From Acidobacteriaceae bacterium (GTDB taxonomy: Bacteria > Acidobacteriota > Terriglobia > Bryobacterales > Bryobacteraceae), in NCBI GenBank assembly GCA_019244055.1, contig JAFATG010000075.1, forward strand, positions 1 to 36,414: 36,414 bases of DNA. The letters are read 5' to 3'. The position numbers were made by a program, and so were the translations under genes. Positions 7,357 through 15,985 of the stretch are shown here, piece after piece. Within the stretch, counting starts at the first letter, position 1. The number at the start of each line of letters is the position of its first letter. Under the pieces are notes generated by a model, which saw nothing but the letters and a program-made list of their open reading frames with translations, ran no database searches and had not been told where the DNA came from.

Positions 7357-10300
7357 GAAGTCGGGGCAGTTTCGCGGCGGGCTTGATTGTGCTGGTCTGC
7401 TTCAGTTTGCCGAAGGGGGCAGCGCAGGAACCCAAGTTCGATTCGGACACAATCTCCGGGTTGGGGGCGCGCAATATCGGCTCGGCCACCACAGGCGGGC
7501 GCGTTTCGGCGGTTGCGGCAGTTCGCGAGAACGGGAGATTGACGGTGTACGTAGGCGCGGCGAGCGGCGGCGTCTGGAAATCCGTGAACGGCGGCACGAC
7601 GTACAAGCCGGTGTTCCATAAAGAGCCGGTGCAATCGATCGGGGCGATTGCGATCGATCTTTCGAACCCCAAAACGATTTGGGTTGGGACCGGCGAATCC
7701 TGGATGCGCAACAGCGTTTCGATCGGCGATGGTATCTACAAGTCCACGGATGCGGGCGAGAACTGGACCAACATGGGGCTGAAGGATTCGGAGCACATCG
7801 CGAAGATTCTCATCGATCCGAAGGATAGCAACACCGTGTACGCGTGTGTTCCGGGAAAGGCGTGGAGCGATAGCGATGACCGGGGCCTCTATAAAACGAG
7901 CGACGGCGGAAAGAGCTGGTCGAAGATTCTGAAGGGATCGAATCTGTCAACCGGCTGCTCGATGATCAGCATGGATCCACGCGACCCGAAGACGATCTAT
8001 GCGGGCCTGTGGGATTTCCGGCGTAAAGGATGGACGTTCCGGTCGGGAGGCGATAGTCCGACATCGCCGAGCGGCAGCGCTTTTTTCAAGACGAGCGACG
8101 GCGGCGCAACCTGGACGGAGCTGGACGACAAGAACACCAAAGGCCTGCCGCCGAAACCATGGGGCCGGATAGCGGTTACGGTGGCGCCCTCGAAGCCGGA
8201 CGTTGTGTATGCGCTAATCGAATCGACTCGGAGCGCCTTGTTCCGCTCGGATGATGGAGGGAAGACGTGGCAGGAGCGCGACCGGAGCCAGTCGATGGTG
8301 TGGCGGCCGTTTTACTTCGCGAACCTGATTGTCGATCCGAAAGATGAGAACAAAATCTACAAGCCGGATTTTGGGCTGGTAGTGAGTACCGATGGCGGCA
8401 AGAGCTTCAGCAACATTTCAGGGGGGGCGCATGGGGATTTCCACGATGTCTGGATCGATCCGGGAGATTCGAACCGGGTGATAGCGGGCGACGATGGCGG
8501 CATCTGGTATTCCGACGACGGCGGAAACAAGTGGTGGAAAGGCGGCAATCTTCCGATCGGCCAGTGGTACCACGTGAGCGTGGATGAAGCGGATCCATAT
8601 CACGTGTTCGGCGGACTGCAAGACAACAGCGTGTGGATGGGCGATTCGGCGTATCCGGGCGGAATTACAAACAGTCGCTGGGAAAACATGTATGGCGGGG
8701 ACGGTTTCTTCGCTTTTGCCGATCCCACCGATCCGGCGTACCTGTATGTGGAGGCACAAGGGGGCGACATTGGCCGGGTGAACCGCTTCACGCACGAGAG
8801 TCGCGCTATTAAGCCGCAGCCGAAATACGGGGAAGGAAAGCTCCGCTTCAATTGGAACACGCCGATTCATATGAGCCCGAATGAAAAAGGCACTATCTAT
8901 ATCGGCGCGCAGTTCTTATTCCGATCACGCGACCACGGGCAGACCTGGGACCGTATCTCGCCTGACCTGACCACGAACGATCCAGAGAAGCAGAAGCAGG
9001 AGCAATCGGGTGGCGTCACCGTCGATAATTCGGTGGCCGAAGAGCACACGACGATTTTTTCGATTAGCGAATCGCCTCGCAATGGGCAGGTGATTTGGGC
9101 CGGAACCGACGACGGGAATTTGCAACTTACTCGCGATGGCGGCAAGAACTGGACAAATGTAGTTGCGAATGTGCCAGGGCTGCCGAAATTTTCTTGGGTT
9201 TCTTGGGTGGAGGCCAGCCGCTTTGATGAGGGCACTGCGTATGCCGCGTTTGACAGGCACTGGTTCGGCGACATGGACCCGTACTTTTTTAAGACGACGG
9301 ATTTTGGCAAGACCTGGACGGCGCTGAGGACCAAAGACTGCGGAGTGCGCGGTTGGGCCCACGTCATTAAAGAAGATACGCTTTCGCCGAATCTGCTGTT
9401 TGCAGGGACGGAGTTCGGCTTGTGGATCTCCATCGATGGCGGAAAAGAATGGGCACAATACAAAGGGAACGATTTTCCGGCCGTCGCGGTGCGTGACTTG
9501 GTGGTTCAGCCGCGGGATTCCGCATTGGTGATCGCGACGCACGGGCGCGGCATATGGGTGGTGGATGATATCAGTCCTTTGCGAGAGATGACTCCCGATT
9601 TGATGGCGAAAGATGCGGCGTTCATTAAAGCCCGCCCCCAGCAGCAACGCCTAACCGCCTTTGGCGGATGGGCGGAGGGCGATGCGATGTATGTGGGGCC
9701 GAACCCGCCGGATGCCGCGCTGATTACGTATTACCAGAAGAAGCGGCACATATTCGGAAGGATGAAGATTGAGATTGTCGATCGGCAAGGCAAATTAGTC
9801 GATACTTTGCCTGCCAATAGCAGGCGAGGGCTGACCCGGCTCGAATGGTCGATGCGGTTGAAGCCGCCGAGAGTTCCTACGGCGGCGACGATCGCCGGCG
9901 AAGCGACGGAGGGATTGCGGGTGCTGCCCGGCAAGTACACAGTAAAGATGACACGAGGCAAGGAGGCCTATACGACGCCGCTTGACCTGACGCTTGACCG
10001 GCGCGCAAAATTCACTGTTGAGGATCGCAAGATGCAGTATGAAGCGGTTCTGCGCCTTTACAAGCTGTTCCGCGATATGAGCTTCGATGTGGATCAGATC
10101 AACGGTGTACATCAGGCGCTGTTAATGCGTGCCTCCCAGGCGAAGACGGATGACGCTCTGGAGACGAAGTTACGCGATGCGACGGCGAAGGACGAGGCGA
10201 TTCGAAAGAAGATCGTAGCTACTCAGGAGGGCGGCGCCATTACGGGTGAGGAACGAATTCGCGAGAAGACTTCTCAGGTTTACGGAGCTTTGAATTCCTA

Positions 10301-10553
10301 CGAGGGCCGGCCCGCGGACTATTATATTGGACGCATCGATTCTTTGAGCCGCGAACTGGGGGACGTCATGCGTGAATTCGAGACGTTCACCGCAAAGGAT
10401 CTCCAGGATACGAACGCGGCACTCGAGAAGAAGAGTCTAAAGCCGGTCACGCCAATGACGCGCGCACAGTGGGACGGCGCCAATTCGGAATCGGGCATGA
10501 GCGCGAACGCGCGCGGCCGCCTGGTTTCGAAGCTGGCGATTTTCGGAAGATAG
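7353..10553 (+). CDS. Secreted Asp-box (VPS10/sortilin-like) beta-propeller protein
   Basis: A 1066-aa exported protein. Signal peptide at residues 1-25 (ends near GAAQ). About ten Asp-box motifs of the type S/T-x-D-x-G-x-x-W are spread over the next 700 residues, for example STDAGENW, TSDGGKSW, TSDGGATW, SDDGGKTW, SRDHGQTW, TRDGGKNW and TTDFGKTW, which build one or two large beta-propellers. The C-terminal 300 residues hold an Ig-like segment (LPGKYTVKMTRG) and a helical tail. Such proteins are annotated as sortilin-like or glycosyl hydrolase; catalytic function is not demonstrated by these motifs. ATG 7353 has GGGGGA just upstream and overlaps the preceding stop. No break in 3.2 kb. Confidence 0.85.
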   Translation: MRSRGSFAAGLIVLVCFSLPKGAAQEPKFDSDTISGLGARNIGSATTGGRVSAVAAVRENGRLTVYVGAASGGVWKSVNGGTTYKPVFHKEPVQSIGAIAIDLSNPKTIWVGTGESWMRNSVSIGDGIYKSTDAGENWTNMGLKDSEHIAKILIDPKDSNTVYACVPGKAWSDSDDRGLYKTSDGGKSWSKILKGSNLSTGCSMISMDPRDPKTIYAGLWDFRRKGWTFRSGGDSPTSPSGSAFFKTSDGGATWTELDDKNTKGLPPKPWGRIAVTVAPSKPDVVYALIESTRSALFRSDDGGKTWQERDRSQSMVWRPFYFANLIVDPKDENKIYKPDFGLVVSTDGGKSFSNISGGAHGDFHDVWIDPGDSNRVIAGDDGGIWYSDDGGNKWWKGGNLPIGQWYHVSVDEADPYHVFGGLQDNSVWMGDSAYPGGITNSRWENMYGGDGFFAFADPTDPAYLYVEAQGGDIGRVNRFTHESRAIKPQPKYGEGKLRFNWNTPIHMSPNEKGTIYIGAQFLFRSRDHGQTWDRISPDLTTNDPEKQKQEQSGGVTVDNSVAEEHTTIFSISESPRNGQVIWAGTDDGNLQLTRDGGKNWTNVVANVPGLPKFSWVSWVEASRFDEGTAYAAFDRHWFGDMDPYFFKTTDFGKTWTALRTKDCGVRGWAHVIKEDTLSPNLLFAGTEFGLWISIDGGKEWAQYKGNDFPAVAVRDLVVQPRDSALVIATHGRGIWVVDDISPLREMTPDLMAKDAAFIKARPQQQRLTAFGGWAEGDAMYVGPNPPDAALITYYQKKRHIFGRMKIEIVDRQGKLVDTLPANSRRGLTRLEWSMRLKPPRVPTAATIAGEATEGLRVLPGKYTVKMTRGKEAYTTPLDLTLDRRAKFTVEDRKMQYEAVLRLYKLFRDMSFDVDQINGVHQALLMRASQAKTDDALETKLRDATAKDEAIRKKIVATQEGGAITGEERIREKTSQVYGALNSYEGRPADYYIGRIDSLSRELGDVMREFETFTAKDLQDTNAALEKKSLKPVTPMTRAQWDGANSESGMSANARGRLVSKLAIFGR

Positions 10554-10668
10554 GCGCCGTTCGCTTTTTCGCAAAAATTTCGGTTGCTGTCCAAATCGCG
10601 GGGGTTCGGACGTCATGGTAGTGGCGGAACACAAAACCGCTCACATCCTGACAACGGAGATTTTACAG

Positions 10669-11064
10669 ATGAAATATATCCTGTTGGATTACGTGAATGA
10701 AGCCGGCTGGCCCCAACTGACGAGGGCCGAACAAGAACAGTGGTTGGGCGCCTACAAAGGGTACATGGAAGCGATGACTAAGGCCGGCGTATTGAAGAGC
10801 AGCAACGGGCTGAAACCGACTTCATCGGCGACCAGAGTGCGGGCGGCCGATGGGAAGACGTTAGTGCTGGATGGCCCCTACGCCGAAACGAAAGAGCAAC
10901 TCGGCGGCTTTCACATCATCGAGGTGCCTGATCTGGATGCCGCTATCTCATGGGCGGCCCGCTCGCCGACGGCATTGCATGGAACGGTCGAAGTGCGTCC
11001 TTTGTGGGAAGGCACGCTGCTGACAAGGGATATTTCCGAGTACGTCCAGGCGGAGGACAAGTGA
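10669..11064 (+). CDS. DGPF/YCII-related domain protein
   Basis: A 131-aa small cytoplasmic protein of the YCII/DGPF family. The family hallmark appears as LDGPYAETKEQLGGFHIIEVPDL-like sequence around residues 65-87, with the typical ending VEVRPLWE. ATG 10669 has GGAG about ten bases upstream. DGPF proteins are commonly encoded beside ECF sigma factors of the ECF42 type; here a decayed ECF sigma-factor start lies on the opposite strand at 11665-11850. The next gene starts at GTG 11061, overlapping this stop by four bases, so the two are translationally coupled. Biochemical role unknown. Confidence 0.88.
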   Translation: MKYILLDYVNEAGWPQLTRAEQEQWLGAYKGYMEAMTKAGVLKSSNGLKPTSSATRVRAADGKTLVLDGPYAETKEQLGGFHIIEVPDLDAAISWAARSPTALHGTVEVRPLWEGTLLTRDISEYVQAEDK

Positions 11065-11621
11065 GGAAAGTACTCGTCTACAACAGCGTGAGCCTCGATG
11101 GCTACTTCGTGGATGCGAACGGCGATATGAGCTGGGCCCACAAAGGAGATCCGGAGTGGAACGCATTCGTTGCGGAAAATGCTCAGGGAGGAAGCGTGTT
11201 GATGTTCGGGAGAGTTACATATGATCTGATGGCTAGCTTCTGGCCGACCGACGCCGCGCTCAACACTCTTCCGGCTGTTGCAGAACGTATGAACAGCGGG
11301 CCGAAAGTCGTGTTTTCGCGAACGATGGACGAGGCGTCCTGGAACAACACGAAGCTAGTGAAGGGCGATCTGGCAGAGGCAGTACGAAAGATGAAGCAGG
11401 AGCCAGGAGATCCGATGGTGATTCTGGGAAGCGGCAGCATTGTTTCGCAGTTGACAGCGGCCCGTTTGATCGACGAATACCAGATCGTGGTGACTCCGAT
11501 TGTTCTTGGCGAAGGCCGGACGATGTTTGACGGCGTCAAGGAGAGATTTCCGCTGAAGCTGACAAAATCGCGAGCTTTCGGCAACGGAAGCGTAGTGCTG
11601 TGGTACGAGCCGGCGTCGTGA
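11061..11621 (+). CDS. Dihydrofolate reductase / RibD C-terminal domain protein
   Basis: A 186-aa protein with the RibD-C/DHFR fold: VLVYNSVSLDGYF at the N-terminus, MFGRVTYDLM (about 50), a central GSGSIVSQL nucleotide-binding segment (about 130) and the closing VTPIVLGEGRTMF (about 148). Such proteins are presumed NADPH-dependent reductases of unknown substrate and are not the essential folate enzyme. The start is GTG 11061, which overlaps the stop of the DGPF gene and has GGAGG nine bases upstream. The pairing with a DGPF protein is frequent in soil bacteria. Intact. Confidence 0.87.
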   Translation: MRKVLVYNSVSLDGYFVDANGDMSWAHKGDPEWNAFVAENAQGGSVLMFGRVTYDLMASFWPTDAALNTLPAVAERMNSGPKVVFSRTMDEASWNNTKLVKGDLAEAVRKMKQEPGDPMVILGSGSIVSQLTAARLIDEYQIVVTPIVLGEGRTMFDGVKERFPLKLTKSRAFGNGSVVLWYEPAS

Positions 11622-11664
11622 AGGAGGAGCGGGCGGTCTGGAGCGCGAGCTGGCGGTGCGACGA

Positions 11665-11850
11665 GATTTCCGCGACGCGACCTGAATTAACCATCCCCGC
11701 GCATTCTCGGGAACGCCTTCCAGGGCCATTGCGTCGCAGCCGCGAGTAGCGCCTCCTGAACGGCGTCCTCAGCGCCGGCGAAGTCGCGGAAGCGCCGGAT
11801 GATGGCACCGAGCACCTGGGGCGCAAGTTCGCGCAACACGTGCGCGGAAT
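11665..11850 (-). pseudogene. Remnant of ECF sigma factor (ECF42-like) N-terminus
   Basis: Translation of the minus strand gives HVLRELAPQVLGAIIRRF, then DFAGAEDAVQEALLAAATQW, the sigma-2 region of ECF42-type sigma factors. It then shifts frame near 11725 to continue as EGVPENARGWLIQVASR. After this the similarity is lost, so only about 60 residues of a roughly 400-residue protein remain, with no good start codon. The apparent lesion at 11725 is a single missing base. ECF42 sigma factors are usually encoded next to DGPF proteins, and here the DGPF gene is still intact on the other strand, so the fragment is the likely lost partner. Confidence 0.7.
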
Positions 11851-11890
11851 GCTCGCCCAGGAATACGTCTGAAGAGGCGATGGGCTCAGA

Positions 11891-12967
11891 TTACACCCGT
11901 AGCTTCGCGTGTAAAAGGATGCCTAATCCGGCCATAATACCGCCTAACAGGAGCAGGCGCAGGCTCGCAGGCTCAGGTGTGAACACCGAGATACGCTCTG
12001 GAGTCACAAAGATGCCATCTTCAAATTGCTGGATCGAGTTGCCTGTAAAGTTGAACAGAGTTGAAGAGAAGGTGTTGGTTGTGGCGTTGAAGTGCACATC
12101 CCAGGCAGTATTGCCCCCAAATTCGTCGGTGACAATGACATCTCCCAGAAGACCTTGCCTAATGAACTGACTCGCCGAAGCAAATTGAATATCATTCGGG
12201 TAATTCGCCACGTAAAACCCTTCCAAAGGGTTCGTCGCCTTGAGATTTAGCGGTATCGCACTTACTGTTTCCGCGCCTGGGAAAGAACCAACAGACTCGA
12301 CGACGGTGACTGAGCCCGTAGGACTGATGAGCCGTAGAGTCCCACTGCCCTCGGAACCAACCATCAAGTCGCCCGCGTAGGGTCCCCAGTCGCCGGGAGC
12401 GATGTCCATTCCCTCGGTGTCCTCGCCGACGCCCGTCAGTAAGCTCGGGATACCGGAGGAGGTAACCTTGTAAACGTTTCCCGAGGTCGTGGTCACCAGC
12501 ATGTTGCCTCCGAAGGTCGATCCTGGGTCGAAAAATATTTGACGCACGACTCCTGCGGCGGCTGGAAGTGTCGTGAACAAACTCGGCGAACCGCCCGTGT
12601 TGGCGTAATGATAAATCTGACCATTAGCTTCCGAGCCCGTATAAATGTCACCAAGTGCGAATCCGCCCTTGCCCAACGAAGCGCCTATAACGACTTCACC
12701 GCCGGCGCCCGGAATAGGCGAACCGAACAGCGCGACATTGTCTCCGGCCAGATTCGTCGAATAAAGTTGGTTGTTGTTGACGCCCAGATAGACAGACCCG
12801 ACAAACTTGTTTCCTGCGTAGTTAAAGGCGATAGTTGAGTGATTACCGCCCTCGACCGCACCGATGCTCGAGCTGGATACGAAAGTGCTGAAGTCGATAT
12901 TGTCGGCACGCACGCTGATCGACGTGGCGGCAAAAAACGCTGCAGCCCACACGCAATGTCGGCTCAT
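11891..12967 (-). CDS. PEP-CTERM sorting-domain protein, beta-propeller-like
   Basis: A 358-aa exported protein. Signal peptide at residues 1-21 (ends at VRA-DN). The body has repeated short strands with Gly-rich turns (for example GGEVVIGASLGKGG, FGGNMLVTTTSGNVYKV, AGDLMVGSEGSGTLRL), consistent with a beta-propeller. The C-terminus is a clear PEP-CTERM signal: TPEPAS, a hydrophobic stretch LRLLLLGGIMAGLGILL, then basic HAKLR. Such proteins are processed by an exosortase and released or attached at the surface; no exosortase gene is in the window. ATG 12967 has GGAGGT ten bases upstream. A possible promoter lies at 13030-13058. Confidence 0.88.
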   Translation of the reverse strand: MSRHCVWAAAFFAATSISVRADNIDFSTFVSSSSIGAVEGGNHSTIAFNYAGNKFVGSVYLGVNNNQLYSTNLAGDNVALFGSPIPGAGGEVVIGASLGKGGFALGDIYTGSEANGQIYHYANTGGSPSLFTTLPAAAGVVRQIFFDPGSTFGGNMLVTTTSGNVYKVTSSGIPSLLTGVGEDTEGMDIAPGDWGPYAGDLMVGSEGSGTLRLISPTGSVTVVESVGSFPGAETVSAIPLNLKATNPLEGFYVANYPNDIQFASASQFIRQGLLGDVIVTDEFGGNTAWDVHFNATTNTFSSTLFNFTGNSIQQFEDGIFVTPERISVFTPEPASLRLLLLGGIMAGLGILLHAKLRV

Positions 12968-13029
12968 TTTCAGTCGACCTCCATCCTCATTCCTGGGTAA
13001 ACCGAATCTTTCCGTTTTGGAACGACGAT

Positions 13030-13058
13030 AGTATACACCCCGACTGCCGCAATGGGAA
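13030..13058 (-). promoter_or_regulatory. Candidate sigma-70 promoter of the PEP-CTERM gene
   Basis: On the minus strand TTCCCA (13053-13058) and TATACT (13030-13035) are 17 bases apart. The -10 box matches five of six consensus bases, the -35 four of six. The distance to the start codon (about 60 bases) is reasonable. Confidence 0.4.
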
Positions 13059-13124
13059 CCCCTTACTTCCGTTTAGCTATCGGCCCCACGATGGGCAATG
13101 ATTTCGTGCTAGTATCAACCACCA

Positions 13125-13567
13125 ATGAAACGCCTCACTGTGATCCTCGCTTGTGTTGTTTTCTTCGCTCTTGGCACGCTGATGCCTCTAGCGCACACTA
13201 ACGCTCAAACCAGTCAGGCTAACCGCATGTATTTCACCGTTGATTACATGAAGGCCAAGCCTGGTCAAAATCCAGAGAAGATGGAACATGATCTCTGGAA
13301 GCCTGTGCATGCGCAAATGCGAAAGATGGCGTGATCGCATCGTGGTCGGTAATGGAACCCCGTTTTGGCGGGACCGGCAGCTACGATTACGTCGCTGTGA
13401 CCGGCTTCCATAGCTTGGCAGATATAGACAAGGAGCAGGACAGTTATGTCGCAGCGTTCAAGAAGGTCTGGCCAGACAAGAGCGTAGACGAGGTTCTCAA
13501 AACGACGCTCGACGCTCGCGACGAAACCCATTCTGACCTTTTCGTCGTGACCGATTCGCTTCAATAG
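13125..13567 (+). pseudogene. Small secreted protein of unknown function, frameshifted
   Basis: Two frames join into one protein of about 148 aa. The first (ATG 13125) has a signal peptide (residues 1-28, ends near TNAQT) followed by MYFTVDYMKAKPGQNPEKME. The second continues from about 13316 as AKDGVIASWSVMEPRFGG and YDYVAVTGFHSL. The first frame ends at 13332-13334 right where the second would continue, and inserting one base in the run GCAAATGCG (13313-13321) restores a single frame. The pattern (exported, about 150 aa, SYDYVAV) resembles small secreted proteins seen in Acidobacteria and Bacteroidetes; no function is known. The frameshift could be real or a sequencing artefact. Confidence 0.6.
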
Positions 13568-13653
13568 TGCAGTCGGAGCACACGGCGCATACTCGACATT
13601 CCGGGCAAGCGACTCTCAAAAAACTTGCGGGACCAGTACTATGGTGGTGTTGT

Positions 13654-14067
13654 ATGTCAGACAGTGCTGATTTCACCCTGCCGCCCCCAAGCTTTTCGTT
13701 TCTGGTCGAGTCCATATTGATGCAGACTCAGATTCAGCTCGGGCTGCTGCACTTCGGCGGCGAGAACGAGGAGCAGCCGGAGCCCAATCTGCCGCTGGCT
13801 CGTCACTCGATTGATCTGCTGACGGTCCTCCAGGAAAAGACGCGCGGCAATCTGACCGCTGAAGAGCAGCGCACTCTGGAGAACGGAATCACAGAACTGC
13901 GCTTCCGCTTTGTTCAGGTATCGGACGAGGTAAAGCGCCGCTCCGGACAGGCGAAAGCCGTTGGGGAAGCCGCTGGCAAGACCGCCGAAACACCAGTTGA
14001 GAAGAAGGACGACGACCGCCCGCTCATCATCACCTCCGACGGAGGCAAGGGCGCGAAGACCGAGTAG
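13654..14067 (+). CDS. DUF1844 protein
   Basis: A 137-aa cytoplasmic protein of the DUF1844 family. The family signature is clear: FSFLVESILMQTQIQLGLLHFG, then PNLPLARHSIDLLTVLQEKT and a helical segment NLTAEEQRTLENGITELRFRF. The last 40 residues are a charged, low-complexity tail. The start at ATG 13654 was chosen because it gives the usual short N-terminus; an in-frame extension upstream has no homology-like features. It is followed directly, with no gap, by the metallo-hydrolase gene at 14068, so the pair plus RibF are likely one operon. Function unknown. Confidence 0.85.
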   Translation: MSDSADFTLPPPSFSFLVESILMQTQIQLGLLHFGGENEEQPEPNLPLARHSIDLLTVLQEKTRGNLTAEEQRTLENGITELRFRFVQVSDEVKRRSGQAKAVGEAAGKTAETPVEKKDDDRPLIITSDGGKGAKTE

Positions 14068-14088
14068 ATGCTCGAACAGTTCGAGCAT
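14068..14088. promoter_or_regulatory. Perfect palindrome at the metallo-hydrolase start codon
   Basis: ATGCTCGAAC (14068-14077) and GTTCGAGCAT (14079-14088) are exact reverse complements separated by one A. In RNA it would fold into a 9-bp stem with a CAG loop that buries the ATG. In DNA it could be an operator. Chance symmetry within coding sequence cannot be excluded. Confidence 0.45.
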
Positions 14089-14871
14089 GCGTCCATCCTC
14101 GTGCTCGGTTCGGGTACCAGTGTCGGCGTACCGATGATCGGTTGTCGGTGCAAAGTTTGCACCTCAAGCGATCCGCGCGACAGCCGGCTCCGCCCGTCGG
14201 TCTTGCTGCGCCTAGGCGATAAGCGCATCCTTATAGATACCTCGCCCGATTTCCGCTATCAGGCTCTGCGTTATGGGATCGACCGCATTGACGCCATCCT
14301 TTTCACCCATTCGCACGCTGACCACATTCTCGGCCTGGATGATGTCCGCCCGTTTAATTTCCTGCAGAGGCGGGACATTCCGATTTACACGTCCGAGCCC
14401 TCGCTAGAGGTCATCCAACGAACCTTTCATTATGTGTTTGACAATTCGCCTAGCGAGTCCAGCCGGCCGAGGCTGCGCCCAATTGTGTTCGGAGATGAGC
14501 CAATTGAAGTGGAGGGAGTGACCATTCAGCCGATCCGCGTCAATCACGGCGCCACGGGCACGGCGTATGGATTCAGATTCGGGGACTGCGCGTATCTCAC
14601 GGACCACAGCGACATTCCGGCGGAGAGCCAGGAGAAACTCACGGGGCTCGACGTTCTCTTTCTGGATGCGTTGCGGCACAACCCGCACCCGACGCATTCG
14701 ACTGTTGAGGAGTCGCTGCGAACGGTGGAAAAGCTGAACCCTGGGCGCGCTTTTTTCACGCATATTTCTCACGATCTGCTTCACGCGGCGGTGGAGTCGC
14801 GGCTGCCAGCGAAGGTCCGCGTGGCGTACGACGGGCTCGAAATCCCCATTGGCTGGGGCGATTGCGCATGA
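14068..14871 (+). CDS. MBL-fold metallo-hydrolase, PhnP-like
   Basis: A 267-aa metallo-beta-lactamase-fold hydrolase of the PhnP-like branch (phosphodiesterase-type). Motifs: VLGSGTSVGVPMIGC near the start with a CRCKVC cluster (residues 26-31) typical of PhnP-like proteins, the metal-binding THSHADH (about 80-86), a later H in RVNHGATG (about 159), TDHSD (about 178) and FFTHISHD (about 230). It would bind two metal ions and cleave a phosphodiester; the real substrate cannot be told. ATG 14068 follows the previous stop immediately and sits in a 21-bp palindrome. The stop overlaps the RibF start (ATGA). Confidence 0.88.
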   Translation: MLEQFEHASILVLGSGTSVGVPMIGCRCKVCTSSDPRDSRLRPSVLLRLGDKRILIDTSPDFRYQALRYGIDRIDAILFTHSHADHILGLDDVRPFNFLQRRDIPIYTSEPSLEVIQRTFHYVFDNSPSESSRPRLRPIVFGDEPIEVEGVTIQPIRVNHGATGTAYGFRFGDCAYLTDHSDIPAESQEKLTGLDVLFLDALRHNPHPTHSTVEESLRTVEKLNPGRAFFTHISHDLLHAAVESRLPAKVRVAYDGLEIPIGWGDCA

Positions 14872-15842
14872 GCGCAGCTATCTTTCGTTCGATTGATGAA
14901 GTGAAGGGCCGGTTTGGGCCGTGCGCGCTAGCGATCGGCAACTTCGATGGCGTTCACATTGGCCATCGCAAGCTCATTCGCGAGGCTGTCGAGTTCGCAT
15001 CGGAACGAGGCATTACGCCCGCCGTTCTTACGTTCGATCCGCATCCGACCGCGGTCGTGGCTCCTGATCGCATTCCGCTCATGATCTGCACAATGGAGCA
15101 GCGCGTGAAGCTACTGGGAGAAGCGGGAGCGAAAAAAATATTCATTCTGGGATTCACGTCGGAAGTGGCACACGAATCGCCCGAAGAATTCGTCTCCGAA
15201 TTGCTCGTCAAGCGGCTGGAGATTCGGGGCGTGTTTGTGGGGGAAGGGTTTCGATTCGGCTACAAGCAGAGCGGCACGCCGGAAGTTCTTGCCGGGCTTG
15301 CGTCGAAATACAATTTCACCGTCCGGTTCGTGCGCCCGGTTACCTATCGCGGGGAAACTGTCTCGAGTTCTGCCGTTCGTCAGTATCTCGGCGCGGGCAA
15401 CGTGTCGCGGGCCGGGCGGCTTCTCGGGCGCTGTTATGCGCTCGAAGATGAAGTGGTGAAGGGACACGGAATCGGCTCGAAGCAAACAGTGCCCACATTG
15501 AATCTGCGGCCCGAACCCGGCCTGATCGTCCCGCGGGGCGTCTACGCGACGAAGACCTGCGATGTGAGGACTGGACGCACCTGGGACTCGGTCACGAACT
15601 CCGGGGTGAGACCTACGTTTGGCGGTACCGAACCGACGGTCGAGAGCTATTTGCTGAGCTCGCTCGAAGGTGAGTCGCCTGAACGGATTGAGGTCCGGTT
15701 TCGGCACTTCATTCGGGCGGAAAGGCAATTTCCGGATGCGGCTGCGCTGAAGAGCCAGATCCTGAAAGATGTGGCGCGGGCGGAGGTTTTTATGAGGCGG
15801 TCGCGGAGATTCGGTGGCGGGCTAAGTTCCGGTTGCTGTTGA
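14868..15842 (+). CDS. ribF: Bifunctional riboflavin kinase / FAD synthetase
   Basis: A 324-aa enzyme converting riboflavin to FMN and FMN to FAD. The N-terminal FAD synthetase half shows the nucleotidyltransferase motifs GNFDGVHIGH (about 22-31), LTFDPHP (about 57) and SSSAVRQYL (about 165). The C-terminal riboflavin kinase half shows GHGIGSKQTVPTLNL (about 193-207), PRGVYA and NSGVRPTFGG with the catalytic Glu in VESYL. Length and motif order are those of standard bacterial RibF. ATG 14868 overlaps the previous stop; a TTG two codons earlier is possible. It closes the DUF1844-metallohydrolase-ribF operon. Confidence 0.95.
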   Translation: MSAAIFRSIDEVKGRFGPCALAIGNFDGVHIGHRKLIREAVEFASERGITPAVLTFDPHPTAVVAPDRIPLMICTMEQRVKLLGEAGAKKIFILGFTSEVAHESPEEFVSELLVKRLEIRGVFVGEGFRFGYKQSGTPEVLAGLASKYNFTVRFVRPVTYRGETVSSSAVRQYLGAGNVSRAGRLLGRCYALEDEVVKGHGIGSKQTVPTLNLRPEPGLIVPRGVYATKTCDVRTGRTWDSVTNSGVRPTFGGTEPTVESYLLSSLEGESPERIEVRFRHFIRAERQFPDAAALKSQILKDVARAEVFMRRSRRFGGGLSSGCC

Positions 15843-15985
15843 TCCCGCGGCTGCAAAATGGGTGTGTACCCCTGTTTACGCCTTCAGGGGACATATGTAT
15901 TCAGTTGCTGCTCGGGGCTTCCGCAAATCTATGATTCCAGGGACCCTGAAAAGTGGCCCCTGGCGTGCGTTAGTTTGGCGCGCCA

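Noticed and set aside
7353-10553. Sialidase function for the Asp-box protein
   Set aside because: Asp-boxes are structural; the arginine triad and catalytic residues of sialidases could not be recognised.
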